Source: Corythucha ciliata (taxonomy: Eukaryota > Arthropoda > Insecta > Hemiptera > Tingidae). Taken from it: a stretch of DNA of 64,000 bases. The DNA lies in contig CM075937.1 of assembly GCA_038030265.1 (NCBI GenBank), positions 45,984,198-46,048,197 on the forward strand, read 5' to 3'. The position numbers and the translations under genes were made by a program. This document shows, in pieces, positions 10,501 to 21,975 of the stretch. The notes below the pieces were generated by a model, which saw only the letters and a list, made by a program, of their open reading frames with translations, had not been told where the DNA came from and did no database searches. How positions within the stretch are numbered: position 1 is the stretch's first letter; each line of letters opens with the position of its first letter.

Positions 10501-13500
10501 TAACAATGTGAACAAGCATGGGTGGACCTGGGGGGAAGGGTGCGAAAGTGAGAGGCGCGCCAGGCCCCAATTTCCATTAGAAGGCGGTCACTCATGTTCT
10601 ATGGACTATCAATCACTTCCAGGAGTCTGAATTTCCAGTCTTATGTCTGGTCAGTCCGTTTTATTTTAGTTAAGAAAGACGAGTTTGAGTTTCTGAGGGG
10701 GGTACGCCGCCGTCTTTTGGGGTAAAATTACACACACTAGAGCTCTGGGGGGGAGGTCGAACGAAGCGGGGGGTAACAATTGTATTTTGGAGTACGCCAG
10801 AACAGCTTGCAAAGACCTAAAAAATCCGGCAAGGTCGAACTTAAAAAAAAATCGAAACACCCGTTTCCACACAGCGGGACAACCTGTCATTGTGCGGAAC
10901 TGTAACAATTAAAAGAGGTTTACCACTAATGAAACCGTTGATTGGTCGACTCGAATAAGGAAGAATAAAATAGAAGAATCAAAATGAGGACCTTGTTTAT
11001 GGGATTATTTTTGAAGAATGGTTGTAGTTGATGGAGCGCTGGGCACGTGCGTTAGCGAAATTAACAAGATGGACACTTGAAAGTAATCCTGAGAAATTTG
11101 GCTGACGCAAGCGATAAGAGTTACTGAATTGGTTACAACCAAACGCTTAAGCTTTGCGGAACAAGGAATAAGGAAAATAATGAGGGGGGAGCACAGACGG
11201 ATGCAGCAGGCCTCAACGCAGGGGGCAAATTCAAAAATTCGTCACTTTTGGACAGTTAACTTGCTGTTCAAGTTTCTAAGATCAACATTGCAATTGCGGT
11301 GCCATTAATTAAATGTTGTGCATGTAATTTCAACTTAATAGCCACAAAACTGGTTAATAATTTGGCAAAATGACGTGTTTTCAAACAGCACAAATTTCGG
11401 GCCCATAAATGAGACAAGTACACTCCCTGGTCCTGCGCTGTTACTCTCAAGAGTTCATCCAAGGGTGTTCATCCACCCACCCCCAAACTGATGATTCGTG
11501 CCCTAAAAATAAACAAACGCACGTCCTAAAAATGATCATACTGACAATATGCAACCAAAAACTGGCCATGTCAATTGATGACTTAAAAATAGCCCAGCTG
11601 CCTGTTTCACGCCCTAAAAACGGCAAAAATTACTAAATAACAGCCTATACGGTCTATTCTCGGCCAATAGGCAAGATCACTTTCATAGGCTTGAAAGTGG
11701 CTAAAAACCGACAATATGTGTCCTTAAAAAAATCAAACTGGCAATTCAATCCTTTAAAATGGCAGACTTACCATTTGCTCCCTATGATATGACTTTACGG
11801 ACTATTCGCGCCTTAAACATTGGAAAACGACGATTCGCGCCACAAAAATGGCTGTACACTTGCAGTTTGTGCCATAAAAATAGTCAACTGGCTGTTCAAG
11901 ACCTAAAATTGATAAACTGACGATTTGCAACTGATCTTACAAAGAATGCACTAAGTAACAATTCAGGCCCCAAAAATGGTGAAACCGACCTCTCGCGTCC
12001 CGAAAAATAGTCGAACTGATCATTCGCGCCTAGAAAATGGCTAAAATGACTATCTGCGGCCCAAAAAATCTTCAGAACTGGCTATTTTCTAGGTGAATGA
12101 TAACAGTAGGTGTGTAATGGCGGAAAAACCGGCTTCACATTTTTCTACAATAAAAAAGCTTTTCTCTCTCTCTACTAGTTCCTACCTCCATGGCTGGCAC
12201 ACTGACCGGAGCCGACTGGGTGTTAATCAAGCCTCAGTCCTCTGCCAAGCATCTCAGCTTGTAAACCCTGCCCCTCATCTCAAGGTCCAAGGTCGCCCCC
12301 TCTCCAACTCCGCAGATTCAGTGGCTCAGCAAAAAGTCTCCTGTTCTGTCCGTCCCTCCATTTCGACACATAAATAAAAACCCTTTGGTAACAAATTTAC
12401 AGATATCGGAGTTGTAACGGAAAACCGACTGGAACTACTGACCTCCGAAGGAGCGACCATAACGGCCGCGGGCCACGAAATGTTACGCATGGAAGCACTC
12501 GCTTACGACCCGATCTACGGACACTTCTACTTTTCGGATTCGCAAACAAATCCAAACGCTTCCATTTTCAAAATGGAAGTGGCTCGGGATGGTCGTACGT
12601 CGAAAATAATTCCTTTGAGTTTCTCAGAAATGAGAAGTGAGTTCCTTTGGAGACGCTGCAGACTCACGTATTGAGTGTAACATTTTTTTTCCCCTAGAAC
12701 CGGACGTTAAAGTCGAAGGAATAGCTCACGACCCGTTGACGTCCCAACTTTTCTGGACCACAGGAAAATTGAAAACGATCTGGGCGGCTCAACTCAGCGA
12801 AACAATCAACGTTAGAGTGTTCCTAGAGTTTAACGACAGCATACCCAACGGTATTGCCGTCGACTCGTGTCAGGGGTTTGTCTACTGGACCAATTGCGAC
12901 CTGCAGAGTCCGTCGATTGAAAGAGTTCGCCTTGACGGTAGCGGTCTCGAAAAAATCGTCGACAGTAAATTGAATCGCCCCAAAGGTTTGGTCATATCCG
13001 AGTCTGAGCGAATGATTTACTGGGTGGACGACCTGTGGGGTCAGTTCTACGCCGTTGACCGCGCTTCTCTGGACGGTTCTCACAGAGAACGCGTGGTAAA
13101 CGCTACCCCTCCCCAGCCCCTTCATCAAAAATAACTCAAAAACGCTCATAATTTATTTCTGTCTAGGTTTACGGAACGCATCAACAGCCGGTTGCAATCG
13201 CTGTTGGGCGGGGGGCCATTTTTTGGACTGATTTCACGGAAAGATCAATTTACACAGTGGAATTGACGCCAGGGTTAACTTTGCCTGTTGAGAAACCTGC
13301 GAGAGTTAAAAAATTTACAACGGGCTCTCCAAACGGAATCGTGGCTGCGGCTAAGTTTGACGTGCTAGTAGAACGGGAATGTCGAAATCTCTTGGACTTG
13401 AAAACCAAGGTAGCATTACAATTTTATGATTACGAAAAGAAAATGCCTCACATACGCCCCCCCCCCCTCCGTTCTAATAGGTGCCTTCTCGAATGAACGT

Positions 13501-14532
13501 CACGCTAGGCACGTGTCTTCACGGAAGAACTCTTGAGTCGGGTGACGGCTGCGTTTGCGCGTCAGGCTTCACGGGTGAACATTGCGAAGTGGCTGTTTGC
13601 TACAATTTTTGTTTGTACGGCGGTACTTGTACTTTGACCGAACCCAATTATGCTCCTGTGTGTTCGTGCCCACCACAGAGAACTGGTAAAAGGTAAGGGT
13701 TTGCTCTCCCCCTTCCTGTCACCATTCCCATCTGTTTTCTGTACAATTCTGAAAAATTTACAGGTGTGAAGTGGAGCTCTGTCCGAGTGATTACTGTCTG
13801 AATAAAGGCCACTGTAGCATTGGGTTGAATTTTGAAACGAGATGCGACTGCGGAGTCGGTTATTTCGGTTCGAGGTGTCAACTGACTGAAAGCGTCTGCC
13901 GAGCGCTTTGCAAGTCGTCTGACGAAGACAAAAAACAGTGCCCGTAGGTTTTTCTTCAACACTTTCTTCAGGCTGTCGTTAAAAAATAAACTGACTGATT
14001 TTTTTTCATTTTCAGCTGTGACAGATGGGAAACTACCGACAATCCCACTGACACACTCGTAGCTCTCTTGAACAATTCGAAAGAGGCCGTCAACCGGCTG
14101 GACACTTATAAAATCATATGCTGGAGTTTGTCCGCCGTGACGGGCGCCCTAGTCGTACTCGCCGTCGTTTTAACAGCGTACAGTTGTCGCCTGAGGCGAC
14201 GCCCGCGCCTCGTCAGACGTTATCAAGTGACGCCTCAGAAACCCGCGCTTTCACCCTCCTGTGAAATAGCCATCGAAAACTGTTGCAACATGAACATTTG
14301 CGACACTGTGAGTCAATTACTCTGATGCTCCCCCCCCCCCTGCAGAGCGTATTTTATTTTTTATTTTTTTCTTTTTCAGCCCTGCTACGAGCCCGAATTT
14401 CGAGCTCCGAGTAAAAAAGACAATAAATCAAAAAAAGAGGAGAAACGAACACTCCTCTCGAGTGAAGTCACTCCCGGGCAAAGCCCGGTTTTGATCCGAC
14501 CGAATAGCTCATCAGCGGCGGATCTCTTCTAG
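7541..14532 (+). CDS. cue: Cueball-like YWTD/EGF transmembrane protein
   Basis: This is a type I membrane protein of the LDL-receptor-related class. In Drosophila, cueball acts in germ-line development. I chain 8 exons in phase: 7541-7601, 12403-12636, 12698-13095, 13167-13409, 13481-13692, 13764-13943, 14016-14307 and 14380-14532, giving about 590 residues (fly protein about 640). Exon 1 encodes a signal peptide (residues 1-18, ending VVRG before DWD). YWTD-type blades follow (FYFSDSQ, LFWTTGK, VYWTNCD, IYWVDDL, IFWTDFT) across residues 60-260. Three EGF-like modules lie at about 319-440. The membrane helix is at about 476-498 (starting at IICWSLSAVTG), followed by a basic tail. The tail segment CDTPCYEPEF resembles the conserved ETPCFEP cytoplasmic motif of cueball. 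Donors are GTAAGT, GTGAGT, GTAAAC, GTAGCA, GTAAGG, GTAGGT and GTGAGT. No truncation or frameshift was seen. The ATG is chosen because it opens the signal peptide and precedes a strong donor. Confidence 0.93.
10103..10403. repeat. Direct repeat copy 1 (301 bp)
   Basis: This unit starts TGGGGGGGAGG and ends CGCTGGGCA. It is repeated at 10746-11045 with only one base change (TAAGAATT versus TAACAATT) and one base fewer in an A run. The unit begins TG and ends CA in both copies, as retrotransposon LTRs do. The 342-bp interval between the copies shows no clear primer-binding site or polypurine tract, and outer flanks show no target duplication. A plain recent duplication is equally possible. Confidence 0.8.
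10746..11045. repeat. Direct repeat copy 2 (300 bp)
   Basis: This is the second copy of the unit at 10103-10403, in the same orientation and about 99% identical. The near-identity inside an intron otherwise full of diverged repeats indicates a recent event. The short open frames within both copies are mirror images of each other and are not genes. Confidence 0.8.
11480..12085. repeat. Degenerate repeat island, CGCGCCCTAAAAATGG type
   Basis: About twenty loosely repeated units read roughly GACGATTCGCGCCC followed by TAAAAATGGC, about 26-30 bp each. The core ATTCGCG plus a TAAAA tail parallels the family A unit (ATTCGCGGCTAAAA), so the two may share an origin. It lies in cueball intron 1, just before the last 300 bases of the intron. 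No coding signal. Confidence 0.55.
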
Positions 14533-15410
14533 CACTCGATACAGTGCTAAAAAAAAACGTTTGTCCAAGAATTAGCTCCCGGTACTTAAGTGTTGACCCA
14601 CGGTACGTAACTTAACGTTTTGATAGTTAAAATAATCGGGAGAAAAAAAGAAAAGTCTGGAAGTTCCTGACATTAGGTTTTAACTAGGAAATTTATGCTT
14701 ATTACGAAACGATTTTTGAAAGAAAGATAAAACTGTGATGAACCCGAGGGGAGTTCTGGCTGTGCCTAATTTGTAAGTTTTTAGCTCGGAAAGCGTCAAG
14801 CTTTAGGGAATGAAAGCTCCCCTTTCTGTAAAAGGACAGAACTGCCTAAATCATTTCGTGGTTGAACTCAATGAAAGCTCATCATGACGCGATTTTTTTT
14901 TTTATCCTAATTTACGAGAAAGCTTAGAAAAGATCAAACCAGCGGTGTTGCTTCAGTACAAAGTTTTCTTTTTATTACTTTTAACATCATTTCCAAAACA
15001 AAAAAATGTATATTATGTATTTAATTTTCTATTTATTAAGAAGGAATAAGACTGCAAAATCAGAGCTTCGCGTTGTTACCTTAAACAACGGAAGGACTTA
15101 TCGTTAGACCCGTATTCATAGTCGTCATAGAACGACAGCTTAAGGACTATGAATACGAGCCTTAGTATTTTTTATAATTAAATCTTCCTTTCGGGGGAAA
15201 ATGGGTGTACTTAGTTGATCCAAATTCGTACGATCTCGTGCTTAATTTATCTGTCGTAGTTTGTACATTTCTTCATGTGTTCTACTAACGTTGTCGTTAA
15301 AGTCCTAAACTGTCGTTATAAAGTTCCAATACTTTTCGTACTTAGTTACCACCCCCTCCCCAAACTTACAAGTGAAATTGAATTGAAAAAATAAATATTT
15401 CGTTTGTTTT
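14533..15410 (+). other. Cueball 3' UTR
   Basis: AT-rich sequence follows the TAG stop at 14530-14532. The first good poly(A) signal is AATAAA at 15390-15395. The UTR contains an imperfect hairpin: GACCCGTATTCATAGTC at 15107-15123 pairs with GACTATGAATACGAGCC at 15145-15161, with one mismatch. A related phrase CAGTATTCGTAGTCGTC occurs at about 16252, so this hairpin is probably a small dispersed element rather than a conserved regulatory fold. The 3' boundary is inferred from the signal only. Confidence 0.5.
15390..15395 (+). terminator. Candidate poly(A) signal for cueball
   Basis: A canonical AATAAA, followed within 25 bases by a T-rich stretch (TTTCGTTTGTTTTTAG), which is the usual arrangement of a cleavage region. 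It lies about 860 bases after the cueball stop codon. Confidence 0.5.
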
Positions 15411-15913
15411 TAGTATTTTTTTGTTGTCTTTTTTTTATAGGTACTAAAATATCCCGGGAACTTGCCTCAGTCTCTGATGAATAGAATTGCCCCTCTCTAG
15501 GCTGACCTATAAGTTATTAAAGCGGGTACTAATTAAGGTGAGGACTGTACATTGAAACCAGACTTTTAGGTCATGTTCAATGTGAGTGGCCGTTTCATCA
15601 ACCACTGAGTTATCTCACGGCGAAACATTCCATTGGATAACTTTATGCGGTGGACGAGCGTGGGATCCCCTACCCGAGCCATGGGGCCTATTTTGGAAAT
15701 TTTAATTGATTGGTGTAAGAAGCACCGTAAAAACTCTTTTTACCAACTCTCATGAAGTATTTTTTGAAAGTTCGGTGAGTGAAGAAGGTAGGCAGGCGGC
15801 CTCAAGACTGATGAGTCCTGCGGGTTCAGGCCTATCTTGTCAACACTAAAGTTGGCCGCAGCCTTCTTCCCCATGATTCAACTAGAAAGTTATCGTATTG
15901 AACCAAAAAATCT

Positions 15914-16060
15914 TATAGCGTTTCCCATTTGCACAAAATTCTGCATTTGGGCAGTTCATTTCCACCCGTCCACTCTTAATTGAAACATATGTTACTGGAG
16001 AAGACGTGTGGAAATGAATTGTCGCGTTGCAGAATTTTGTGCCAATGGAAAACGCCATTA
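15914..16060. mobile_element. Small TA-flanked MITE-like element (~147 bp)
   Basis: The left end (about 15914) contains GCGTTTCCCATTTGCACAAA. The right end, in reverse complement, reads GGCGTTTTCCATTGGCACAA. The terminal inverted repeats extend about 50 bp with scattered mismatches, including CAAAATTCTGCA on both sides. Each end adjoins TA. The same terminus phrase appears at 35305-35432 and at the leaders near 4716 and 6021, so this is a dispersed family. The termini and TA suggest a Tc1/mariner-type MITE, by inference. Confidence 0.6.
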
Positions 16061-17439
16061 GATTAATAGAATACTTTCAAATTAACAGGGATTCAATGCG
16101 TGAATAACCACGCTAAATGGACGCACGGTGTACTGATAAAGGAAGGTAAAAACCATACTTTTCTGCTAGAAATATCCGCGAGATTGAAAGGTGTCTGGCC
16201 ATGCTTCTCGTGAGAGTGAGCCCCCCGGCGAAATTGGACATAATTTAGACCAGTATTCGTAGTCGTCACTCAACCTGAGTATTTGCTTAGATGGCTTCAA
16301 TCGGCCGTTCTAATTATTGGCGATTGTAGCTAAGCGATACGATTTCTTCCTCCATGTTTCCCACCGAGAAGCCACCTATCCTTGGCCAGGGTCATAGGTA
16401 CGGGGCGGGGATATGGGGGGATAGATCCCCCCCCCCCCGAGATACAAGTAGGTACACGAACGAAGGGGCACTAGTACCAGCCCCACAAAAACCTCCCCCA
16501 GCCCCTTTTTTTGTGGGGCCCCTTAAGAGCCCCACAAAAATTTCCAAAAATGAGCGTTTCACATTGAAGTTGGGTTTAGCAGATTTTCTCGATTTCAAGC
16601 AGCCCGAAAAGGTCCGCGTACGTCCGGCTGCTTCCTTGGACTTCAGACCCCACGCAGTAGCGTACCTTTTGTAGAGGTGGGGGAGGGGAGATCGCCCCCC
16701 CCCCCCGGGCTCGGAAATGAGGATTTTTAGGCTATTTATGATGTAAGTATGTGAAGAGGTCGGACGGTTGGACAGTGTCCTTTCTACGCATTTCGTCTAT
16801 CCGACCTGCCCCCCTATTCTGTAACTCTTAAAGCCGCCTTCACATGCGTGCTTTAAAAAGCTAAGCTGTGGGCTTCAACCAATCGGAGCACTCCACGCTG
16901 TAGACTAGTAGCGCTCTGATTGGTTGAAGCGGAATAATTTATTCCGTTTTACGGCCGGTTTACATAGGAGCGAAGCGATAGGCGTTGGTAGGTGATCCAG
17001 TGATAGAAGAGGAGTGTGGTGGGGCTGTGTGTGTAGGGAGAAGGAGAATGCTCTACTTAATGGCGAAGAAGGAGCGGGCTTAGAGCGAAATGCGAATTGT
17101 CAGATCGCCAGCGAGAACTTCTTCTCATCTTTAAGCAAATGTACCACTATGACGAAACTACGGACGTTTACACGTCAAAAAGTCCCGAAATGCCTTCTTT
17201 TTTCCACCATCCTGTAGATAGCACGGGTCTTTCGAAGTTGCAAAATTGGTTTTAGGCTATAAGTACATTCCAAACATTCAGAGATATTCAACTTTTTGCG
17301 ACCTTAAGCCCCGCGCAACTCCTTCTTTCCTTTCACGGAACTTTTAGTCTCATCTTCGTTTGTTCGCGTTGTTTAGCCAACATTCTTGATTTTTTTTTTT
17401 TTTTTTTGCTTACTGACACAGACAGTTTTTTATAATGAA
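16061..17439. other. Gene-free DNA with one hairpin
   Basis: No gene is visible. An 18-bp stem with one mismatch is formed by GCTTCAACCAATCGGAGC (16872-16889) and its complement (16913-16930). CCAAT/ATTGG words sit in the stem. Near 16480-16545 the word CCCCACAAAAA recurs three times. Long C runs occur at about 16430 and 16693. The open frame at 16354-16674 crosses these low-complexity tracts and is not supported. Confidence 0.45.
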
Positions 17440-18090
17440 ATTGTACATGAAATGGTAAAGAAATGAAAATTTTGGCTAAACAAACGTGAACATACGAGAT
17501 CGAGACGGAATATGTCGCGAAACAAACTGTCGGCTGTGTGTCGGGTGTGCCTGGACTTAGCCTAAACACACATGAATGCTCGTACCGAGCAGAGTTGTTC
17601 AGGAGGCCAAAGAAACGAAAAATTTGACTAAACGAACGGGAACGAGGCAGAAAATGCCACGAAACAAACGATGTGTCGGGTTGTCGGGTGAACACAAACA
17701 GTTTAAAAAAAAAAAAAAAATCGTACCTATATGAAATGGTAAACAAACGAAAAATTTGACTAAACAAACGGCAACGAGGCAGAAAATGCCACGAAACAAA
17801 CGATGTGTCGGGTTGCCTGAACTTTGCCCAACACATACTGTTTTTTAAGATATCGTACATGAAATGGTAAACAAACGATAATTTTGGCTAAACAAACGAT
17901 ATTTTTAGCGAAACAAAGGATAATGAGACAGAATATGCCGCGAAACAAACTGTTACTCCTGTGCGTCGGGTTGCGTGAACTTAGCCCGACACATGTTTTT
18001 TTTTTTTTTTTTTTTTTTAAATGCATATTCGAAATGGTAAACAAACTACAAATTTGGCAATACAAACGGTAAACAAACGATTGATTCATT
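17440..18090. repeat. Tandem array of ~125-bp units, about five copies
   Basis: Copies start at about 17446, 17607, 17731, 17859 and 18033, each with a GAAATGGTAAACAAACG-like start. Each complete copy then shows GACTAAACAAACG, CGAGGCAGAAAATGCC, ACGAAACAAAC, and GTGTCGGGTTG. Spacing is about 124-174 bases because the copies are separated by A or T runs of variable length (for example 17705-17720 and 17998-18018). The open frames of 62-175 codons on both strands here are by-products of the repeat period. Confidence 0.75.
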
Positions 18091-18139
18091 TTTCGGTAAA
18101 TTTTCTGACATGTGGCGTGCCAGGTTCACATGCGTGAAC

Positions 18140-18740
18140 AACTGAGGCGTTGTGCGGGTTTTTAGTATAAAGTGGTTGTATTATAAAGCAGTTCAGTATC
18201 ACTATGGTTTTTTGACCGTTCAAAAATCAAATTTCGGCGATTCCATGAAGGCCCCGCGAAAGTATTTTTGCCGCAGATTTTTTAAATCGCATTTCGCGAG
18301 GTTGATTCTTTTTAAACATCAAAACATATATATATATTTTTAAATTGCCGGGGTCGACTCGTTGGGAACACGGGATTGGCTTTAAAAAGTAAGCCAAGTG
18401 CTTGTGTTTGATGTTTCCAAAACCAAATTTCGCGACACTTACAGAAACCAATTTAACAGGGATGGCTTATGATTGAATAATGAACAACAACTTCGGGGGG
18501 CTGGCTCCTTCGAGGAATCGATATCGCTGGGCTGGCTCATAAATATCATTTACGCGGTTTTGGCCTCTACAAAAACCCATTTCGAGGGTTTGATTAATTC
18601 AAAAAAGCCATTCTAATCTCAAAAAAGTCACCGGGGTCGACTGACTGGCAAAATCAAATCTGCGGGATTGCTTTATTCAGTGAACCAAGGACCATTCATA
18701 AAACAATTTTGCAGGTTTGGCTCTTCCAAAAAACAAAGCT
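18140..18740. repeat. Degenerate AAACCAAATTTCGCG repeat island
   Basis: Units such as CAAAAATCAAATTTCGGCG, AAACCAAATTTCGCGAC and AAAACCCATTTCGAGGG recur at roughly 30-bp or larger intervals. This is the unit type that fills the hAT-like elements at 1-842 and 49590-50584, but no hAT terminus was found here. It is probably a decayed relative. No coding signal. Confidence 0.45.
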
Positions 18741-21589
18741 CGTGTAGGTAATTTAAAAGACGATCCATTGAAGCCCCCACCGACTAGAGGCACCGTACGA
18801 ATTTTCCCGACAACGGCGGCCGGGCGCAATCGGTACAGAGGCACTGGGATGCTTCTCAATATTGATGAATTTATTGTAGTAGCGATGGGGGGAGGGGGTT
18901 AGCGCGAAAATACACTCTTCAAAGTGGAAAAGGAGCCTGTTGTTTTTTTTATTCAGTCTTTTTACTCGTAACCCACTTTGATCAACATCACAGAATCATG
19001 ACAACTCCAGCCATCTTTTCACAATCTAAAGCGATCCATCTCACAACACGCGCGTGTTCTCCCATAAACGCATCACCGTAAAGATAGATACTAAAAATGG
19101 TGCCCCGCCAGTCGAAGGAAGGGGCAGAGATTCACGTGATAAAGCCCCCCTTCCTCTCTCAGTCCAACTCCTTTCCCCAGACTAGTTTTAAACGACTACC
19201 CCACTCCCCCACATCCGTTTCAAACGTTTGAAAGCCTTCGCGATAGCTCTCAGAGACCCCTAAGCCGCGGCACCGGTTTGTTTTCAACAAGGGGAAAAAA
19301 AGTGAGTCACTTTCAGTTTCAATCTGAGAGAGTGTTAATAAACCAATTAAAAATAAGCGAACAACTGAAAAATACAGAGGACGCGGGTTTAGAGGGGGAG
19401 GGGAGAAATCTTGATGGTGTACGTTATATTCCCTTCGAGACGGCGCTTTAAAAGTTCCGGGTTGCGCGGTTCGAGGAGGAAAAAAGTGGTTTGTGCTTGA
19501 AGGATGTGACGTGAACTTATGGTTGGGAATGACGAAGAGGGGAAGTCTGTTAATAAAAAAAACTTGAAAGATAAAGTTGTGAGTGTTATTGTTGCTTCTA
19601 AAACTCCAGAGGGGCTTATGAACTCGATATTTTCCAGGTAAACCAATTTTTTTTCTCTTTTATGTTATTAATATTCCCAGTGCTGTACTATGAACTGTCG
19701 GCGCTGAGAAAACGCCGTTACTAAGCGAAACCGAACACAAAATATTCCATTTTCAGCTACGTGCTAGGGGTCAGAGGATTCGTATCAGATCTAATTTAAC
19801 AAACACGTACACGCCAATTCTTTATTAGTCACGTGCTGAAATCAAAAGACTATCGTCAAACTGACCTGAATTGATTGGAAACGAGAGCGGGGTTCAAATT
19901 TTGGTTTTGATTCATGAGAGAAAGACAAGAAGTTCGAAACGCGGTGATTTCCATTTAGAATGGAACATTAGACTTTCTACCATGTTTTGGATGATCGCCA
20001 GTGACATAAGAATACCAATAAAACCAGAACAATGAGTATATTTCGGCAATAATTAAAATATGGTATACCCCCCCTTCCAACACACACCCATAGGTGTCAC
20101 CCCACCAGCTTTACTTTCATCAGGCCCCGCGCTTAAATTAATTTTTTCCTTGAGGAACGTTTTTCCTAGGAGAAAATATCGCGCCAACGCTCTCCCCCTC
20201 CCACCCCGCAACACCATCATTGAACAAACAAAAGATCGTTGGACTTGGGAGGTGATTAAGCATGCATGAGCTCGAGCTTGTACAGGGCATTGTCAAAACG
20301 AAAGACGTGATGAGTACAACCTGAATGAACAATCTCTACACCTTTTTAAAAATATTTTATTATAAGGTAATTTACCTTCCTTACTAGGTTATAACTTTAA
20401 TTATAGTCTTGCCTGAAATAGCAATAAATGGCATTGAAACTATCTCAAATAAGCGTTAATGACTTTCAACTTGACAATCCCCTTCTTTCGCTTAACCGCT
20501 CTAAATACGGAGACCCCTACCCTAACAATTAAAGAGCCAAGGGAACCGCGTTCGTCGCATTGTTCTTTCAAAAATTACTTCAAAAATAGCTAAAACGGGT
20601 GCTTTCCTCTAAGTGAACGACGGAGCAAATTAATTGAATGTATCATCGTGATAATGAAGGGGTTCCGGTGTTTTAACGAGGCCGATACATGAAAACTGTT
20701 GACTGTTGTCTTACCCTCCCCACCACCCACCATTCTTCTTTTTAAAGCACCGTGAGAGCTACCACGACATTTATTGAAAAAGGGAACGAAGTTTTTCTTA
20801 TAAAAACATCGAGGTTGTTGTTTTCTCCCCCCCCCCCCCGGTGTTCCCTCAGTATTTGAGTATGATACATCGTACAACTATGAAAATGTCGCCAACTTAT
20901 ATGATTGTTTAGAGGTAAAAATACAAGGAAAGAGCCTTGGACTCGAGGAATACAACACAATAGGACGTCCGACCAGGGACGAATATTTATAGTTTTGACT
21001 ATAAATGTCCTTGGACTTGGTTCGATCTTTGATCATTTCAAAATTGTCGGGTCAAGACGTTGGTTGGATGGCAATAATGAAAACGTGAGAATTGTTTATA
21101 TTTCGCCACGACTTTGTTTATTGAAAACTATTTCATAAACGACGGGAACGCGGCAACACACGATAGGTGTTGCGTCATTGCGTGTCGTTAATGACCTAAG
21201 ACGGTAGTTAAAATGAAATAAGTGAAAGTGTTAATTTACGATCTATAAATGAGCCCGCCGAACGTCTTGTAACGGTTAAATACCGCGTGCCATAGGTTTC
21301 ATTGTTATAGTTTACGATGCTTCACCCCCCCCCCCCATTTCTAAAAAAAAAATGGAAAAACCCCCATTTCTCCTCTGCCTATAGGGAAATTTTACATTTC
21401 TTGCCAAGGTTTGGGGTAAGGAGGGGGTTGCATTTGTACTTTTTCGAAGAACCGACCTGCTCCACTAAATGGAGAATTTCCTGGGGAGGCAAAATTTCAA
21501 GTTTCACGGGCAAGTAGTCATTTCTCGAGCGAGGAGACGAATGTTACGTATAATCTAAGGGCACTTTTTTACCCTGTATAATGCTATTC

Positions 21590-21975
21590 AAGTATAAAGG
21601 CCGAATAGTTATCCTTCGAAGCCAAAAAGGTTCAGTCTTACGGACGAAGAGTCAGTTCTATACGCCAAAATTAGAACATTTTTGGGGCCAAATGACATTT
21701 TCCAAGTTAAATTCCCAGTTTTGGAGGTAAAATACATGGATGATCAAACATTACGAGTATTTCTCGTAAAATGGCCAGTTTTGAGACAAATAACTATTTT
21801 TGGCACGAAAATTAAGGTAAGGAGGCAAGTGGGATTTTATTCATTCGGCGGTAAACCGAACCTGGGGCCAAATTACCAGTTTCTTAGCCGAATAACCTCC
21901 AGTTATTCGGCCCCCAGTTTCTGGGGCCGAATTTTTGAGTTCTCGATTTCGAAGAGCTCAGATATCTCAGATCTG
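21590..21975. repeat. Degenerate repeat island, GGGGCCAAAT type
   Basis: Units like CCAAAATTAGAAC, TTTTGGGGCCAAAT, CCAGTTTTGGAGG and CCCAGTTTCTGGGGCCGAAT recur about every 30-35 bases. Similar units occur in the supervillin intron at about 31080-31290 and 34700-35280. The 106-codon open frame at 21682-22002 lies wholly within this repeat and is rejected as a gene. Confidence 0.45.

Larger units (their letters stand above)
7602..12402 (+). other. Cueball intron 1 (4.8 kb)
   Basis: The intron runs from the GTAAGT donor to the acceptor AAATTTACAG. It contains the duplicated ~300-bp unit at 10103 and 10746, a degenerate repeat island at 11480-12085, several C and G runs of 8-13 bases, and a perfect 12-bp-stem hairpin (CTTAAGATAAAC at 8995-9006 with its complement at 9013-9024). 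Open frames of 60-99 codons scattered here overlap repeats or homopolymers and show no family resemblance. I see no nested gene. Confidence 0.7.

Noticed and set aside
12093..12377. 94-codon frame before cueball exon 2
   Set aside because: It ends before the acceptor at 12402, is out of the cueball chain, and exon 1 to exon 2 splices in phase without it.
16354..16674. 106-codon proline-rich open frame
   Set aside because: It runs through C runs and a repeated CCCCACAAAAA word; composition follows the homopolymers.
17333..17860. 175-codon open frame on the minus strand
   Set aside because: It reads through the 125-bp tandem array and its A/T spacers; the peptide repeats itself with the DNA period and contains poly-Phe and poly-Lys from homopolymers.
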